Shown here piece after piece: positions 1 through 8,001 of a stretch of DNA of 64,000 nucleotides. Source of the stretch: Polyangiaceae bacterium. Its GTDB lineage: Bacteria > Myxococcota_A > Polyangia > Polyangiales > Polyangiaceae. The notes beneath the pieces are model-generated. The model saw only the letters and a list, made by a program, of their open reading frames with translations. It was not told where the DNA came from and searched no databases. The stretch is taken from assembly GCA_029266615.1 (NCBI GenBank), contig JAQSWN010000023.1, positions 19,081 through 83,080 on the forward strand. The letters are read 5' to 3'. The translations under genes and the position numbers were made by a program. Position 1 is the first letter of the stretch. Each line of letters starts with the position of its first letter.

Positions 1-167
1 CCTGAGCGGGCCGCTGTTCCGGGTGACGGCCGCCTTGAGCTTTTGGTGAAAATACCTATCCGAAAGCCAGGCGAAAAAAAGAGCCGAAGCACACATCCGC
101 CGACATTTCGCGCACTTGCGAGCGGCCGTATGAAGCAAAGAGAAGCAACTGCTCGGTGGACTCAACG

Positions 168-443
168 ATGGACCTTGCTAGAGTAAGCCCTGTGCAAGTC
201 GTGCTCCGGAAGCTCGGTCGCGGTTCGCGAGCCGTAGCCGGTCGCCTGGTGAGGGCCCCGCGCAAGGGCTCCGTCGTGGTGATCGAGTTCTCGGACGGCA
301 TGCACGAATACGTAACGACTCCGGTTAAACGCGTGCTGCGCGTCGCTGCGCGAGACGTCTTCTACATCGAGACGGTCAATAGCCGCTATCGGTTGGAAGT
401 GCGTGACCGCGAGCGCGCCCTCGAAGACGCGTCCAGCGGCTGA
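168..443 (+). CDS. Small hypothetical protein, 91 aa
   Basis: No family is recognised. The protein is short and basic, with an Arg/Lys-rich first third (KLGRGSRAVAGRLVRAPRKG) followed by a beta-rich stretch containing VVVIEFSDGMHEYVTTPVKR and ending in an acidic tail. It could be a small nucleic-acid-binding or regulatory domain, but that is only inference. The ATG at 168 is chosen because a GGTGG sits 9 bases upstream; a GTG at 156 in the same frame would add four residues. A perfect hairpin follows 10 bases after the stop, and another small basic gene lies just beyond it. Confidence 0.55.
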   Translation: MDLARVSPVQVVLRKLGRGSRAVAGRLVRAPRKGSVVVIEFSDGMHEYVTTPVKRVLRVAARDVFYIETVNSRYRLEVRDRERALEDASSG

Positions 444-452
444 ACCCCCCTA

Positions 453-471
453 GCGCTTCGCGGAGAAGCGC
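453..471 (+). other. Intergenic hairpin, possible terminator without U-run
   Basis: A 7-bp perfect inverted repeat (GCGCTTC at 453-459, GAAGCGC at 465-471) with a 5-base loop lies between two small genes. No T-run follows, so it may be a weak terminator, an mRNA processing site or a stabilising structure. Confidence 0.3.
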
Positions 472-487
472 AGTACTAGGGCCGGCC

Positions 488-640
488 ATGGGCAAATTCG
501 ACAGCCGTGCTTCCGTGAAGATGACCCGCCGCAAGGCGCAGGCGAAGAAGAAGGCGCGTCTCGCGCGCAAGGCCGAGGCGACCAAGGCCACGCGCAAGGC
601 CACGGCCAAGCCGAGCCGCAAGAAGACGGCGGCGAGCTGA
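488..640 (+). CDS. Very small Lys/Arg/Ala-rich protein, 50 aa
   Basis: An ATG-to-TGA frame encodes 50 residues, of which about 40 percent are Lys or Arg and much of the rest Ala or Thr. It begins MGKFDSRASVKMTRRKAQ and continues as Ala-Lys-rich helix-like sequence. The composition resembles short histone-like or ribosome-associated tails, so nucleic-acid binding is plausible but unproven. It lies directly after a hairpin and runs to 8 bases short of the convergent lipoprotein gene. GC-rich third positions support coding. Confidence 0.55.
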   Translation: MGKFDSRASVKMTRRKAQAKKKARLARKAEATKATRKATAKPSRKKTAAS

Positions 641-647
641 GCTACCG

Positions 648-1142
648 CTATTCGGTGACGGCCGCACCATCCTCGTGGATGGTGCGCGTCGCGAACTGCT
701 TGTCGGGTTGAGGCGGAGGCGCCGCCGGCATGGGCTCGCCGAGAAGCCCCACGTCGCCGCTGAGGCGCCGTTCACGCACCAAGCGCCAGCCGGCGTCGTC
801 CTTCCAGTGTTGCTCGACGCGGGTCGCTCGCATCGTCCCTTCGTTGCTCTTCACCCAGGCGTAGTCGACGAGCACGATGGCGCGGTCGGACTCGGGCAGG
901 GACAGACTTGCCATCTCGACGTCCACGATGCGCAGGCTCTGGCCCCACGCGGCGTGCCGACGCATGAACTCGCTCCGCTCCGTCTTGGCGGCGCGCGCGA
1001 CCGCGACGTCCAGTTGGTTGAAGCGCGCGGCGACGTTGAGCGCCATCGCCGCCTCCGTGATGCGCTCGGCGGGCGACGGCGGCGCCATGCAGCCGAGCAG
1101 ACCGAACAGAGAGGCCGCGGCGATGACCCGGAGAGTGCGCAT
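648..1142 (-). CDS. Predicted lipoprotein of unknown function, 164 aa
   Basis: The N-terminus is a lipoprotein signal: Arg-containing start, hydrophobic core and lipobox LLGC (Cys at residue 18), so the mature protein should be lipid-anchored in the envelope. The central part (about residues 25-130) alternates helix and strand and has WVKSNEGTMRATRVEQHWK, which recalls SnoaL/NTF2-like accessory domains; that fold is a guess. The C-terminal 30 residues are Pro-rich. The ATG at 1142 is the only sensible start because it places the signal peptide at the N-terminus. The gene lies 48 bases downstream of the large outer-membrane protein gene on the same strand and may be co-transcribed. Confidence 0.75.
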   Translation of the reverse strand: MRTLRVIAAASLFGLLGCMAPPSPAERITEAAMALNVAARFNQLDVAVARAAKTERSEFMRRHAAWGQSLRIVDVEMASLSLPESDRAIVLVDYAWVKSNEGTMRATRVEQHWKDDAGWRLVRERRLSGDVGLLGEPMPAAPPPQPDKQFATRTIHEDGAAVTE

Positions 1143-1190
1143 GGGGTGGGGCTAGCAGCCGGGGCGCGTTCCGGGAAAGTATTCGGCGAC

Positions 1191-4133
1191 TCAGAACGCG
1201 CTGGAGAGCACTAGGTACGTCTGAATTCCCGAGGGAGCTTCCGCGCTCAGCCCTCGCGCCGCGCCGAGCCTGAGGTTGCCGTACGTGTAGTAACCGACGT
1301 AGAGGTCGAGCCACAGCTCGGCGCCCACCGCCCCGTGGAAGGGCTTCAAAGGGTCGCGCAGATCGAGCCGGTTGTACGCGGCACCATAGTCGAAGAAAAC
1401 TGCGCCCGCGACCGAACGCAAGAACACCGGCAGCGTGCTGACTCCGCGATCTGCGTACCAGATGGGCGCGCGGTACTCCACGTTGAGCAGGTTGAAGTCG
1501 GTGCCGTAAAACTGCTGCGGCTCGTAGCCGCGCAACCTGAACGCGCTCTGGCGCAGGTTGTTGCGGAACGAATCCAAGAGCGGCATGTCGGCATAGCCGC
1601 CAATCGAGAAGCCGCGGCCGGGGTACGTGCCGCTCGCCGTACCGCCGGACAGCGCCGCCGCCAAGACGTGGTGGTGCAGCCACGGCATGAGCACGTAGCC
1701 GGTCGCGGTTGCCGTGAACGAGGCGAGACTCCTGTCGCTGCCTAGGATTCGATCGGCGTAGTCGAAGCCGAAGGCGAGCTCGAAGCCGCGCTCTTTGCTG
1801 ATGGCGTAGCTGCTGCTCTCGACGTTCGAGTAGCCGTAGCCGAGGTGAAGCAACCCCAAGAGGCCGCGGTACGGCTCCCGGCCGAGCGCGGAGTACGGAT
1901 CCGGCGAGGGGACCCGAAGCTGCTGATAGACCTGGACCACGCTGTAGCTGAGCGACGCGCTCTGCGATTCGTTGTCGCCCGGTAAAGTGGCCGATACACC
2001 CGTGCTCACGCCGGTCAGGTGCTCGACGGTCGCGAGCGGCGTCTCGTTGACGATGTAGTCATCTGGGTGCCGCGGCCTGGAGTTGCGAAAGCCGGAGAGC
2101 CGCAGGTAGTACGGTCGACGCGAGTACGCGTAGTCGAGCGAGACCGCCGGCTCCGTGCGCTCCTGCTGGCGAGTGACCGGCACGCTGATCGCGCCCGCAA
2201 CCCCGTGCAGGCCCGCGATGTCGTAGCCGCTCGTGGTGACGGTGAGCTGCTGCCCGAACGCGCCTGGTCCGTACTCGACGTAGTATTGGCGGGGGCGCAA
2301 CGTCTGCAGGGGATCGTACGGACGAATCGGGTAGCGGTAGAGAACCGAGTCCGGACCTTGGCCGCGCCCTCCCACGTAGGGCACGGCGGGCAGCCAGCGA
2401 GCGGGTTCGTTGTCCATGACGAATAGGTCCCACCCCCGCGACGTGTAGCCGGTGTAGACGAGCGTACGACCGTCCGCCGAAACTTCCGGAAAGTACGCGC
2501 CGTTGATGACGTTGGTGACTTGGGACAGCGCGCCCGTACCGAGCTCGTACGCGTACACGTTGGCGACGCCGCTCCGGTCGCTCGTGAAGTACAAGTACCG
2601 TCCGTCGCGGGAGAACGTCGGCTGTTGGTCGATGGCGCGATCGTGGAACAGCTCACGGAAGCGGCCCGTCGCGGCGTCTACGACTCGCACGTCACGGTAG
2701 CCTCCCGTCGTCCACGCGCTGTAGGCGACGCTACGGCCGTCGGGCGAGAAGCGCGGCGTGTACGCCTGCTCGAAGCGCGCGCTCGGCACCAAGGCGCGCA
2801 CGTTCGTGAGCTCGAAGCTCGGAGACAGATCCGCGATTCTGAGCGTGCTGGTGCTGCGATCGTTGGTGACGAACACGACGCGCCTGCCGTCGGGGCTGAC
2901 GTCGGCGTGGCGCGCGCGCAAACCTTGCGTGATGCGGGTCCGCGTGTCGCCTTCCTCGCGCGAGGAGGTGCCTGGCAATTGCCGAAACAGGTCTTGGAAA
3001 TAGTAACGGCGCTGCGAGACCGCGCCGCTGTCGAACACGATCGAGCAATCGGGGGCCAGGCTGACCTGCGCTCCGCTCGCGCGCGCCCTCAGCTTGCCTT
3101 CGGGGTGCGAGCCGTCGAGCGCGACCTCGTACACGCCCCCGATGGTGTTGCCGTCGTTGCGCTCGTAGAGCAGGCTCGGCTTGCCCAGCGTGGAGCAGCC
3201 TTCGGTCAGGCGTGCCCCAGAGGCGCTCTCACCACGCGCGGTGAGCCGTCGCCCTTCGCGCAGCCCCCGCGCCCGGATCGCCGCCGCTTGCGCGGCGTAA
3301 CGCTTCTCCAGTGTCTCGCGCCAGCCTTCGTACAGCTCCTCGTAGGTTCGACCCGTCACACGCCGGATCGAGCGGTTGATGCCCCACGGAGCGACCTGCG
3401 CGCCGTAGTCGTCCGCGACGGCCGCGAACGTGTTCGGCCCGTAGGTGTCGTTGATGAACGCAACGAAGGCGGAGCCGTAGAGGTACCAGACGTTGCCCCC
3501 CGGAAAGCGGCGCGGCGACCCGGACATCTTGTCGAGGCCAGCAAAGCGGTGCTCGAGCACGTCCGCGCGCAGGTACATGTCGAACTGGCTGGAGCGTAGT
3601 CGGCCGCCGCTCGTGTGCGCGGTCTCCATCGCCACCGCGAGGCCTTCCAAGATCCAGCGCGGCTGCCACTGGTTGGGGATCGCGGTTTTACCGATGACCT
3701 TGTTGAGCAGCGCGGGCAACCCGGACACGTTGTCCACGTGAAGGATGTGCGTGTACTCGTGGGTGAGCAGCTCGTTCAGCCAGTCGTCGTAGTCGCCGAG
3801 CGCGGACATGTCGTCCGGCGCCGTCGCGTACAAGCGGATGGTGTTGTACGGCACGGCGCCCGCGGAGCCGTTCGCGAAGTCCGAGTCGTCGGTCAGCAGG
3901 ACCTCGACCAGCTCACTCGGGACCTGGTCGAGGTTTTTCCCGAGCACCGTGTACGCGCGCTCGGCCATGGCCGCCGCGCGTCGCGCGAGTGGCTCGAGCC
4001 CGCCGTGGAAGCTCACCCGGAAGTGCGGCGTCTCCAGCGTGTACCACTGGAGACGCGGGTCCCCCGCGCGCGCGTCGCGCACCCCCGCACCAAGCGTGAG
4101 CGCAGCGAGCAAAGCGGTGAGGAGCTTCTTCAC
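1191..4133 (-). CDS. Outer-membrane protein: MA-type metallopeptidase + TolB-like propeller + BamA-like barrel, 980 aa
   Basis: Three modules follow a signal peptide (MKKLLTALLAALTLGAG). Residues about 30-280 are a peptidase MA-like domain with HEYTH at 125-129 and a downstream WILEG (Glu about 163), the zinc-ligand pattern of gluzincins. Residues about 300-600 carry repeated propeller blades, with SPDGRRVVFV, SPDGRSVAYS, SRDGRYLYFT and SADGRTLVYT. The remainder is strand-rich with an LRGYEP motif and ends in AF, as in Omp85/BamA-type barrels. The likely role is a surface or periplasmic protease anchored in the outer membrane; the substrate is unknown. The start is a GTG giving a clean signal peptide; a TTG at 4151 would add six residues. 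Confidence 0.8.
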   Translation of the reverse strand: MKKLLTALLAALTLGAGVRDARAGDPRLQWYTLETPHFRVSFHGGLEPLARRAAAMAERAYTVLGKNLDQVPSELVEVLLTDDSDFANGSAGAVPYNTIRLYATAPDDMSALGDYDDWLNELLTHEYTHILHVDNVSGLPALLNKVIGKTAIPNQWQPRWILEGLAVAMETAHTSGGRLRSSQFDMYLRADVLEHRFAGLDKMSGSPRRFPGGNVWYLYGSAFVAFINDTYGPNTFAAVADDYGAQVAPWGINRSIRRVTGRTYEELYEGWRETLEKRYAAQAAAIRARGLREGRRLTARGESASGARLTEGCSTLGKPSLLYERNDGNTIGGVYEVALDGSHPEGKLRARASGAQVSLAPDCSIVFDSGAVSQRRYYFQDLFRQLPGTSSREEGDTRTRITQGLRARHADVSPDGRRVVFVTNDRSTSTLRIADLSPSFELTNVRALVPSARFEQAYTPRFSPDGRSVAYSAWTTGGYRDVRVVDAATGRFRELFHDRAIDQQPTFSRDGRYLYFTSDRSGVANVYAYELGTGALSQVTNVINGAYFPEVSADGRTLVYTGYTSRGWDLFVMDNEPARWLPAVPYVGGRGQGPDSVLYRYPIRPYDPLQTLRPRQYYVEYGPGAFGQQLTVTTSGYDIAGLHGVAGAISVPVTRQQERTEPAVSLDYAYSRRPYYLRLSGFRNSRPRHPDDYIVNETPLATVEHLTGVSTGVSATLPGDNESQSASLSYSVVQVYQQLRVPSPDPYSALGREPYRGLLGLLHLGYGYSNVESSSYAISKERGFELAFGFDYADRILGSDRSLASFTATATGYVLMPWLHHHVLAAALSGGTASGTYPGRGFSIGGYADMPLLDSFRNNLRQSAFRLRGYEPQQFYGTDFNLLNVEYRAPIWYADRGVSTLPVFLRSVAGAVFFDYGAAYNRLDLRDPLKPFHGAVGAELWLDLYVGYYTYGNLRLGAARGLSAEAPSGIQTYLVLSSAF

Positions 4134-4193
4134 GCTCGAACGAGACCCCAATCGAACCCGCGCGCCGGAAACCCTTAGCCGGCGCCGTTGCCC

Positions 4194-5288
4194 TCAGAGG
4201 TCGTCGTGAAAGAGTGGCTCGCGGTTGCGAACGTAGCGATACACGAGCTGCCGGCCCTCGGGCGAAATCTGCGTGAACTGCGCGCCGAAGCCGGGCGGTG
4301 AATCCGAGCCGGAGAGCGCCGACTCACGGGTCCACCGCACGACGGCGAGTGCTTCGAACTCGTAGCCGCCCGGCATGGACACCCTCACCACGACGTTTTG
4401 CCCGATCTTCGGCAGCTGGTAGGTGGCGACGAAGATACCGCCGGAGTCGATGACGTCGTTGCCGCTCAGGCCCTTGTAGAAGTTCGTGGTGCTGTGCGCG
4501 CCGAGCTCTGCTTCCACGCGCAGCGGAGCGTTGCCGCCCGTGGGCTGCGGCGGCGGAGCGTAGGCGTTGGGCGAAGGCGAAGGCGCAGCCGCAGCCGCCG
4601 GTGCGGCGGCGGGGGGCGCTTGGTACGCGGCAGGAGCTGGCGCGGCCGCAGGTGGCGGCTGATACGCCGGCGGCTGCTGATAACCCGGCGCAGGCTGCTG
4701 ATAGCCTGGCGCAGGCTGCTGATAGCCGGGGGCGGGCTGCTGGTACTGCGGCGGCGCGCCCTGCGGGTAACCGGGAGCAGCGGGCGGCTGATATTGCGGC
4801 GGTGCGCCTTGCGGGTAACCAGGAGCCGGCTGTTGGTAGTGACCGGGTTGCGGGGGGTAGGCCGGCGGCTGTTGCGGCTGCTGTCCCCAACCCTGGGGCG
4901 GTTGCGCGGGCGCTGCACCGGGCGGCATCGCCATCGTCCCGGCGAACGCGGGATTCGGTTGGGCGGCGGCCGCGGGCGCTTGCGCAAGTTGGTGAATCAA
5001 GTTCAGCGAGCCCGCGATGGCCTCCAGCGCTTGATCCACGGCGGGGTAGCCGGGCGGTTGTTGCTGCAGCATCGCCAACGCTTGCCGCGCGGCGACGAGC
5101 GCGGCCGGACCTGCTTCCGCCTGCGCGGCGCCATGCGACGCCTCGACGCGGTGCAGAGCGCTCATGGCGCTCGCAATTGGCTCCGCAACGGCCATCACTT
5201 GCGGCGGCACGGAAGGGCCCTGCAGCGCCCCTAGGCCGCGAGCAAGATTTTCGCGGGCGGCTCGAGCCAGACTCACCGGATCAGACAT
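4194..5288 (-). CDS. PilZ-like domain protein with Pro/Gln/Tyr repeat linker, 364 aa
   Basis: The N-terminal 120 residues are helical. Residues about 130-235 form a low-complexity linker with tandem GYQQPAP repeats and many PPQY/QGAPP units. The last about 110 residues resemble the atypical PilZ domains common in myxobacteria: a SGGIFVATY stretch, basic-hydrophobic strands, and VVRWTRES followed by PGFGAQFTQIS. PilZ domains often bind cyclic-di-GMP, but the RxxxR and D/NxSxxG motifs are not clear here (DSGG is the nearest), so ligand binding is uncertain. The ATG at 5288 has GGAGG 6 bases upstream, which decides the start over an in-frame ATG at 5345. Confidence 0.75.
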   Translation of the reverse strand: MSDPVSLARAARENLARGLGALQGPSVPPQVMAVAEPIASAMSALHRVEASHGAAQAEAGPAALVAARQALAMLQQQPPGYPAVDQALEAIAGSLNLIHQLAQAPAAAAQPNPAFAGTMAMPPGAAPAQPPQGWGQQPQQPPAYPPQPGHYQQPAPGYPQGAPPQYQPPAAPGYPQGAPPQYQQPAPGYQQPAPGYQQPAPGYQQPPAYQPPPAAAPAPAAYQAPPAAAPAAAAAPSPSPNAYAPPPQPTGGNAPLRVEAELGAHSTTNFYKGLSGNDVIDSGGIFVATYQLPKIGQNVVVRVSMPGGYEFEALAVVRWTRESALSGSDSPPGFGAQFTQISPEGRQLVYRYVRNREPLFHDDL

Positions 5289-5346
5289 GAATCCTCCGAA
5301 GATACAGGCGTCGGAGTCTATCATCCGAGCCTCGGATTCCAACACT

Positions 5347-6234
5347 TTACGGCTGCGCGAGCCGCTTCAGTAGGTGAGCGACGTCCGCCGCCGTCGCGGC
5401 TTCCTCTTCCAACTCGGGAAAGAACGCGCGCGTGACCCGCACGGCGCCGTCACCCGTTCGCAAGCTCAGCTCGGCGGAAATGTGTGCTTCGCCCGGCAAT
5501 AGCGCGGTCAGATAGTCACGTTGGGCCTCCGCGCGAGTGACGAACAGCTCGACCCCCTCCACCGAAAGCGCCACACCCGGGGTAGGTGAAAGGGCGCGAA
5601 CCCTCCGCAGCACCCGCTCGGTCGTCCAGCCGAAGTCGACGCGCAGCTCGTCACCGCTCGGCTCTGGCGCCCAAGTCACCAGCGCCGGGTCTTGCTCCTC
5701 CTCGGGCACGGGCTCACCCTGGGAGAGTCGCGCGACCGTCGTTCGCAGGACCTCGAGTGATGGGCGGTCCAACGCGCGCGCCAGTTGCCAGGCGTCGCGC
5801 GAGCCGACCGGTATGCTCTTGGCGCCGAGCAGCCTGCCCGTGTCGTACTCCGCTTCGAGCCGATGGACGGTGACGCCCGTCACCGCGTCGCCCGCGTCGA
5901 TGCTCCAGAAGTAAGGATTGGGTCCGCGGTGACGCGGCAAAAGCGAGGGGTGCACGCCGATGGCGCCTCGCGGCTGCGACAGCCAACGCGACGGCAGCTT
6001 GCGCGTCCAGAACCAGGAGGCGAGTAAATCTGGCCGCTCGTCGGCGAGCGCGGCGTCTACCTGCTCTTCCAGCTCGGAGCCGAGCGCGCTTGCGTCCAGC
6101 AGGTGAGGGTACGCCCGCGTGAGCCGACGGCGGCCCGGCGCGTCGACCGGCGCGAGCACGACCGGGCCGAGCCGGTGGCCGTCCGCGGCGAGGAGGAGCG
6201 CGCCCAGCGGCAAACCGAAATACGCGATCTTCAA
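5347..6234 (-). CDS. Formyltransferase-family protein (Fmt-like), 295 aa
   Basis: The protein has the formyltransferase core: HPSLLPRHRG at about 95-104, IDAGDAVTGVTVHRLE, and YDTGRLL with the conserved Asp (about 131). Family members move a formyl group from 10-formyl-tetrahydrofolate to an amine, as in Met-tRNA or amino sugars. The conserved Asn two residues before the His is Gly here (GVH in place of NVH), so the classic Asn-His-Asp triad is incomplete. A C-terminal OB-like domain of about 100 residues follows. The TTG at 6234 is preferred: GAGGAGAGG lies just upstream, the next residues KIAYFG match family N-termini, and a longer frame would overlap ftsE. It is unlikely to be the main initiator-tRNA enzyme. 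Confidence 0.7.
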   Translation of the reverse strand: MKIAYFGLPLGALLLAADGHRLGPVVLAPVDAPGRRRLTRAYPHLLDASALGSELEEQVDAALADERPDLLASWFWTRKLPSRWLSQPRGAIGVHPSLLPRHRGPNPYFWSIDAGDAVTGVTVHRLEAEYDTGRLLGAKSIPVGSRDAWQLARALDRPSLEVLRTTVARLSQGEPVPEEEQDPALVTWAPEPSGDELRVDFGWTTERVLRRVRALSPTPGVALSVEGVELFVTRAEAQRDYLTALLPGEAHISAELSLRTGDGAVRVTRAFFPELEEEAATAADVAHLLKRLAQP

Positions 6235-6328
6235 GCGCCTCTCCTCTATCAGTGCCGGGCCGCCGCGGCACGGGGCGGTTCGCAGAAAAGTTTCCCGAAA
6301 GGCGCCAGCCTGATTAGCTCGGGGCGGC

Positions 6329-7126
6329 ATGGAACCGGCTGGCAAAAGTCGTCCGTACCGCCCCGCGCTGCGTGAGGGCGGCCGCTTCGACCCGCTCGCG
6401 GCTGGGCGGCCTATCCTCACCTTCGAGGACGTTCACAAGTGTTACCGCGTGGACGCGCCGGTGCTCAAAGGCTTGAGCCTGAGCATTGCGCGCGGCGAGT
6501 TCGTGTTCGTGACGGGCCCGTCCGGCGCCGGCAAGAGCACGCTGCTGCGCCTCTTGTATGCCGCGGAGACGGTGGACTCCGGTCGCATCTTGTTTTTGGG
6601 GCGAGAGGTGGGGCGGCTCACGGACGCCTCAATCCCGTTTTTGCGCCGCAACATCGGCATCGTCTTCCAAGACTTCAAGCTCGTGAAAAACTGGACGGTG
6701 CTGGAGAACGTTGCGCTGCCGCTCGAGGTGCTCGGCCTTCCGGAGCGCCTCGCGCGCGCGAGGGTGGGGGAAGCGTTGGAGCGCGTCGGCCTGGCGGGGC
6801 GCGGCTCCGAGCTGGCGGGCACGCTTTCCGGAGGCGAGCAGCAGCGCGTCGCCGTCGCGCGCGCCATCGTCGGCGAGCCGGCGCTACTCCTCGCAGACGA
6901 GCCGACCGGCAACCTGGATCCTCAGCTCGCCGTGGACATCCTGGGCCTGCTGGAAGACATCAACGAAACCGGCGTGACGGTCGTGTTTGCCACCCACGAC
7001 CGGAGCTTGCTCGACATTCGTCCGCGCCGCGTCGTCGTGCTGGACGATGGCAAGGCGACGGACGTGCCGTCCGGTTTGGACGACATGCTCGAGGCGCCGA
7101 GCGATGGCAGCCGGAGGGTGGCGTAG
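6329..7126 (+). CDS. ftsE: Cell-division ABC transporter ATPase FtsE, 265 aa
   Basis: This is the ATPase partner of FtsX at the divisome, coupling ATP hydrolysis to activation of cell-wall hydrolysis during septation. Visible motifs are Walker [10 protein letters not shown] (63-71), Q-loop QDFKL (114), signature LSGGEQQR (166-173), Walker [13 protein letters not shown] (186-197) and H-loop ATHD (His 223). [14 protein letters not shown] and VFQDFKLV are close to FtsE rather than general ABC proteins. A stretch of about 28 basic residues precedes the usual N-terminus, longer than typical FtsE. The stop overlaps the FtsX GTG start by one base. Confidence 0.93.
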   Translation: MEPAGKSRPYRPALREGGRFDPLAAGRPILTFEDVHKCYRVDAPVLKGLSLSIARGEFVFVTGPSGAGKSTLLRLLYAAETVDSGRILFLGREVGRLTDASIPFLRRNIGIVFQDFKLVKNWTVLENVALPLEVLGLPERLARARVGEALERVGLAGRGSELAGTLSGGEQQRVAVARAIVGEPALLLADEPTGNLDPQLAVDILGLLEDINETGVTVVFATHDRSLLDIRPRRVVVLDDGKATDVPSGLDDMLEAPSDGSRRVA

Positions 7127-8001
7127 TGGCGCAGAGCCCCGTACGGCGCGCTTTCCGCGGCGCCAAGAACGACTGGCGATTGCACGCGCTCAGCGTGTTC
7201 TCCGTCGCGGTCGCGTTCGTGTGTTTGGCGGCCGCGCTCTTGCTCGTGGTGAACGTGGGCAAGGTGCGAGCGCGCTGGGCCGAGAGCGGGCGCGCCTCGG
7301 TCTATCTGCGCAAGAACGCGACCGCCGACCAAGTGGCGGCCATCGAAAGAGCCTTGAAACAGAGCGAAGGCGTGACGGCAGTGCGCGTCGTTTCGAGCGA
7401 AGACGCTCGGCGCGAGCTCGTGGGGCTCACCAACGACCCGGTGCTGGATTCGCTGCCCACCGACGCGTTTCCAGCTTCTCTCGAGGTCGCGATCGAGAGC
7501 AGCGTCGCGACCGCGCGTCTCGGCAAGCTTTCGGCCCAGCTCTCCGCGCTGCCGGCGGTGGAAAGCGTCGAGACCTACGGCGCCTGGAGCGACCGCCTCG
7601 CGGCCCTCTTGACCGGCGGCGTCAGCGCATCCCTGCTCCTGGCCGGCGTCGTGCTTGCGGCGGTAGTCAGCGTCGTCTCCTCGACGATCCGGATGAGCCT
7701 GCAGCGACGTCGCATCGAGGTCGAGGTGATGAAGCTCGTCGGCGCCACCGACACCTACGTGCGAAGCCCGTTCGTGGTCGAAGGCGCGGCCCAGGGTGGC
7801 TTCGGCGCGCTCCTCGCGATCGCGCTCCTCGGCTGTCTGTTCGCCATCGTTCAGAGCCACTTCGACAGCAACTTGGCCGCGCTGCTCGGCGCGACGCCGG
7901 TGTTCCTGCCCTGGACGGCGATGATTGGCTTGATCACGGCCGGCGCGCTGCTCGGCGCGGTCGCGGCCTACGGAAGCCTGCGCAAGCTGCTGGTCGTATG
8001 A
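7126..8001 (+). CDS. ftsX: Cell-division permease-like protein FtsX, 291 aa
   Basis: This is the membrane partner of FtsE. It has a first TM (about 20-45), an extracytoplasmic domain of about 115 residues (WAESGRASVYLRKNAT onward, containing SSEDARREL), then three TMs near the C-terminus with the cytoplasmic loop SLQRRRIEVEVMKLVGAT typical of FtsX. It does not transport; it relays FtsE ATPase cycles to a periplasmic amidase activator. The GTG at 7126 overlaps the ftsE stop and has GGAGGG about 9 bases upstream. Its stop overlaps the next start in ATGA, so the three genes are translationally coupled. Confidence 0.93.
   Translation: MAQSPVRRAFRGAKNDWRLHALSVFSVAVAFVCLAAALLLVVNVGKVRARWAESGRASVYLRKNATADQVAAIERALKQSEGVTAVRVVSSEDARRELVGLTNDPVLDSLPTDAFPASLEVAIESSVATARLGKLSAQLSALPAVESVETYGAWSDRLAALLTGGVSASLLLAGVVLAAVVSVVSSTIRMSLQRRRIEVEVMKLVGATDTYVRSPFVVEGAAQGGFGALLAIALLGCLFAIVQSHFDSNLAALLGATPVFLPWTAMIGLITAGALLGAVAAYGSLRKLLVV

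Noticed and set aside
1..155. A tRNA or promoter at the left edge
   Set aside because: No cloverleaf or clear -35/-10 pair was seen in the first 155 bases.
2520..3599. A 359-residue plus-strand frame across the peptidase-propeller gene
   Set aside because: Antisense shadow with no domain or ribosome site.
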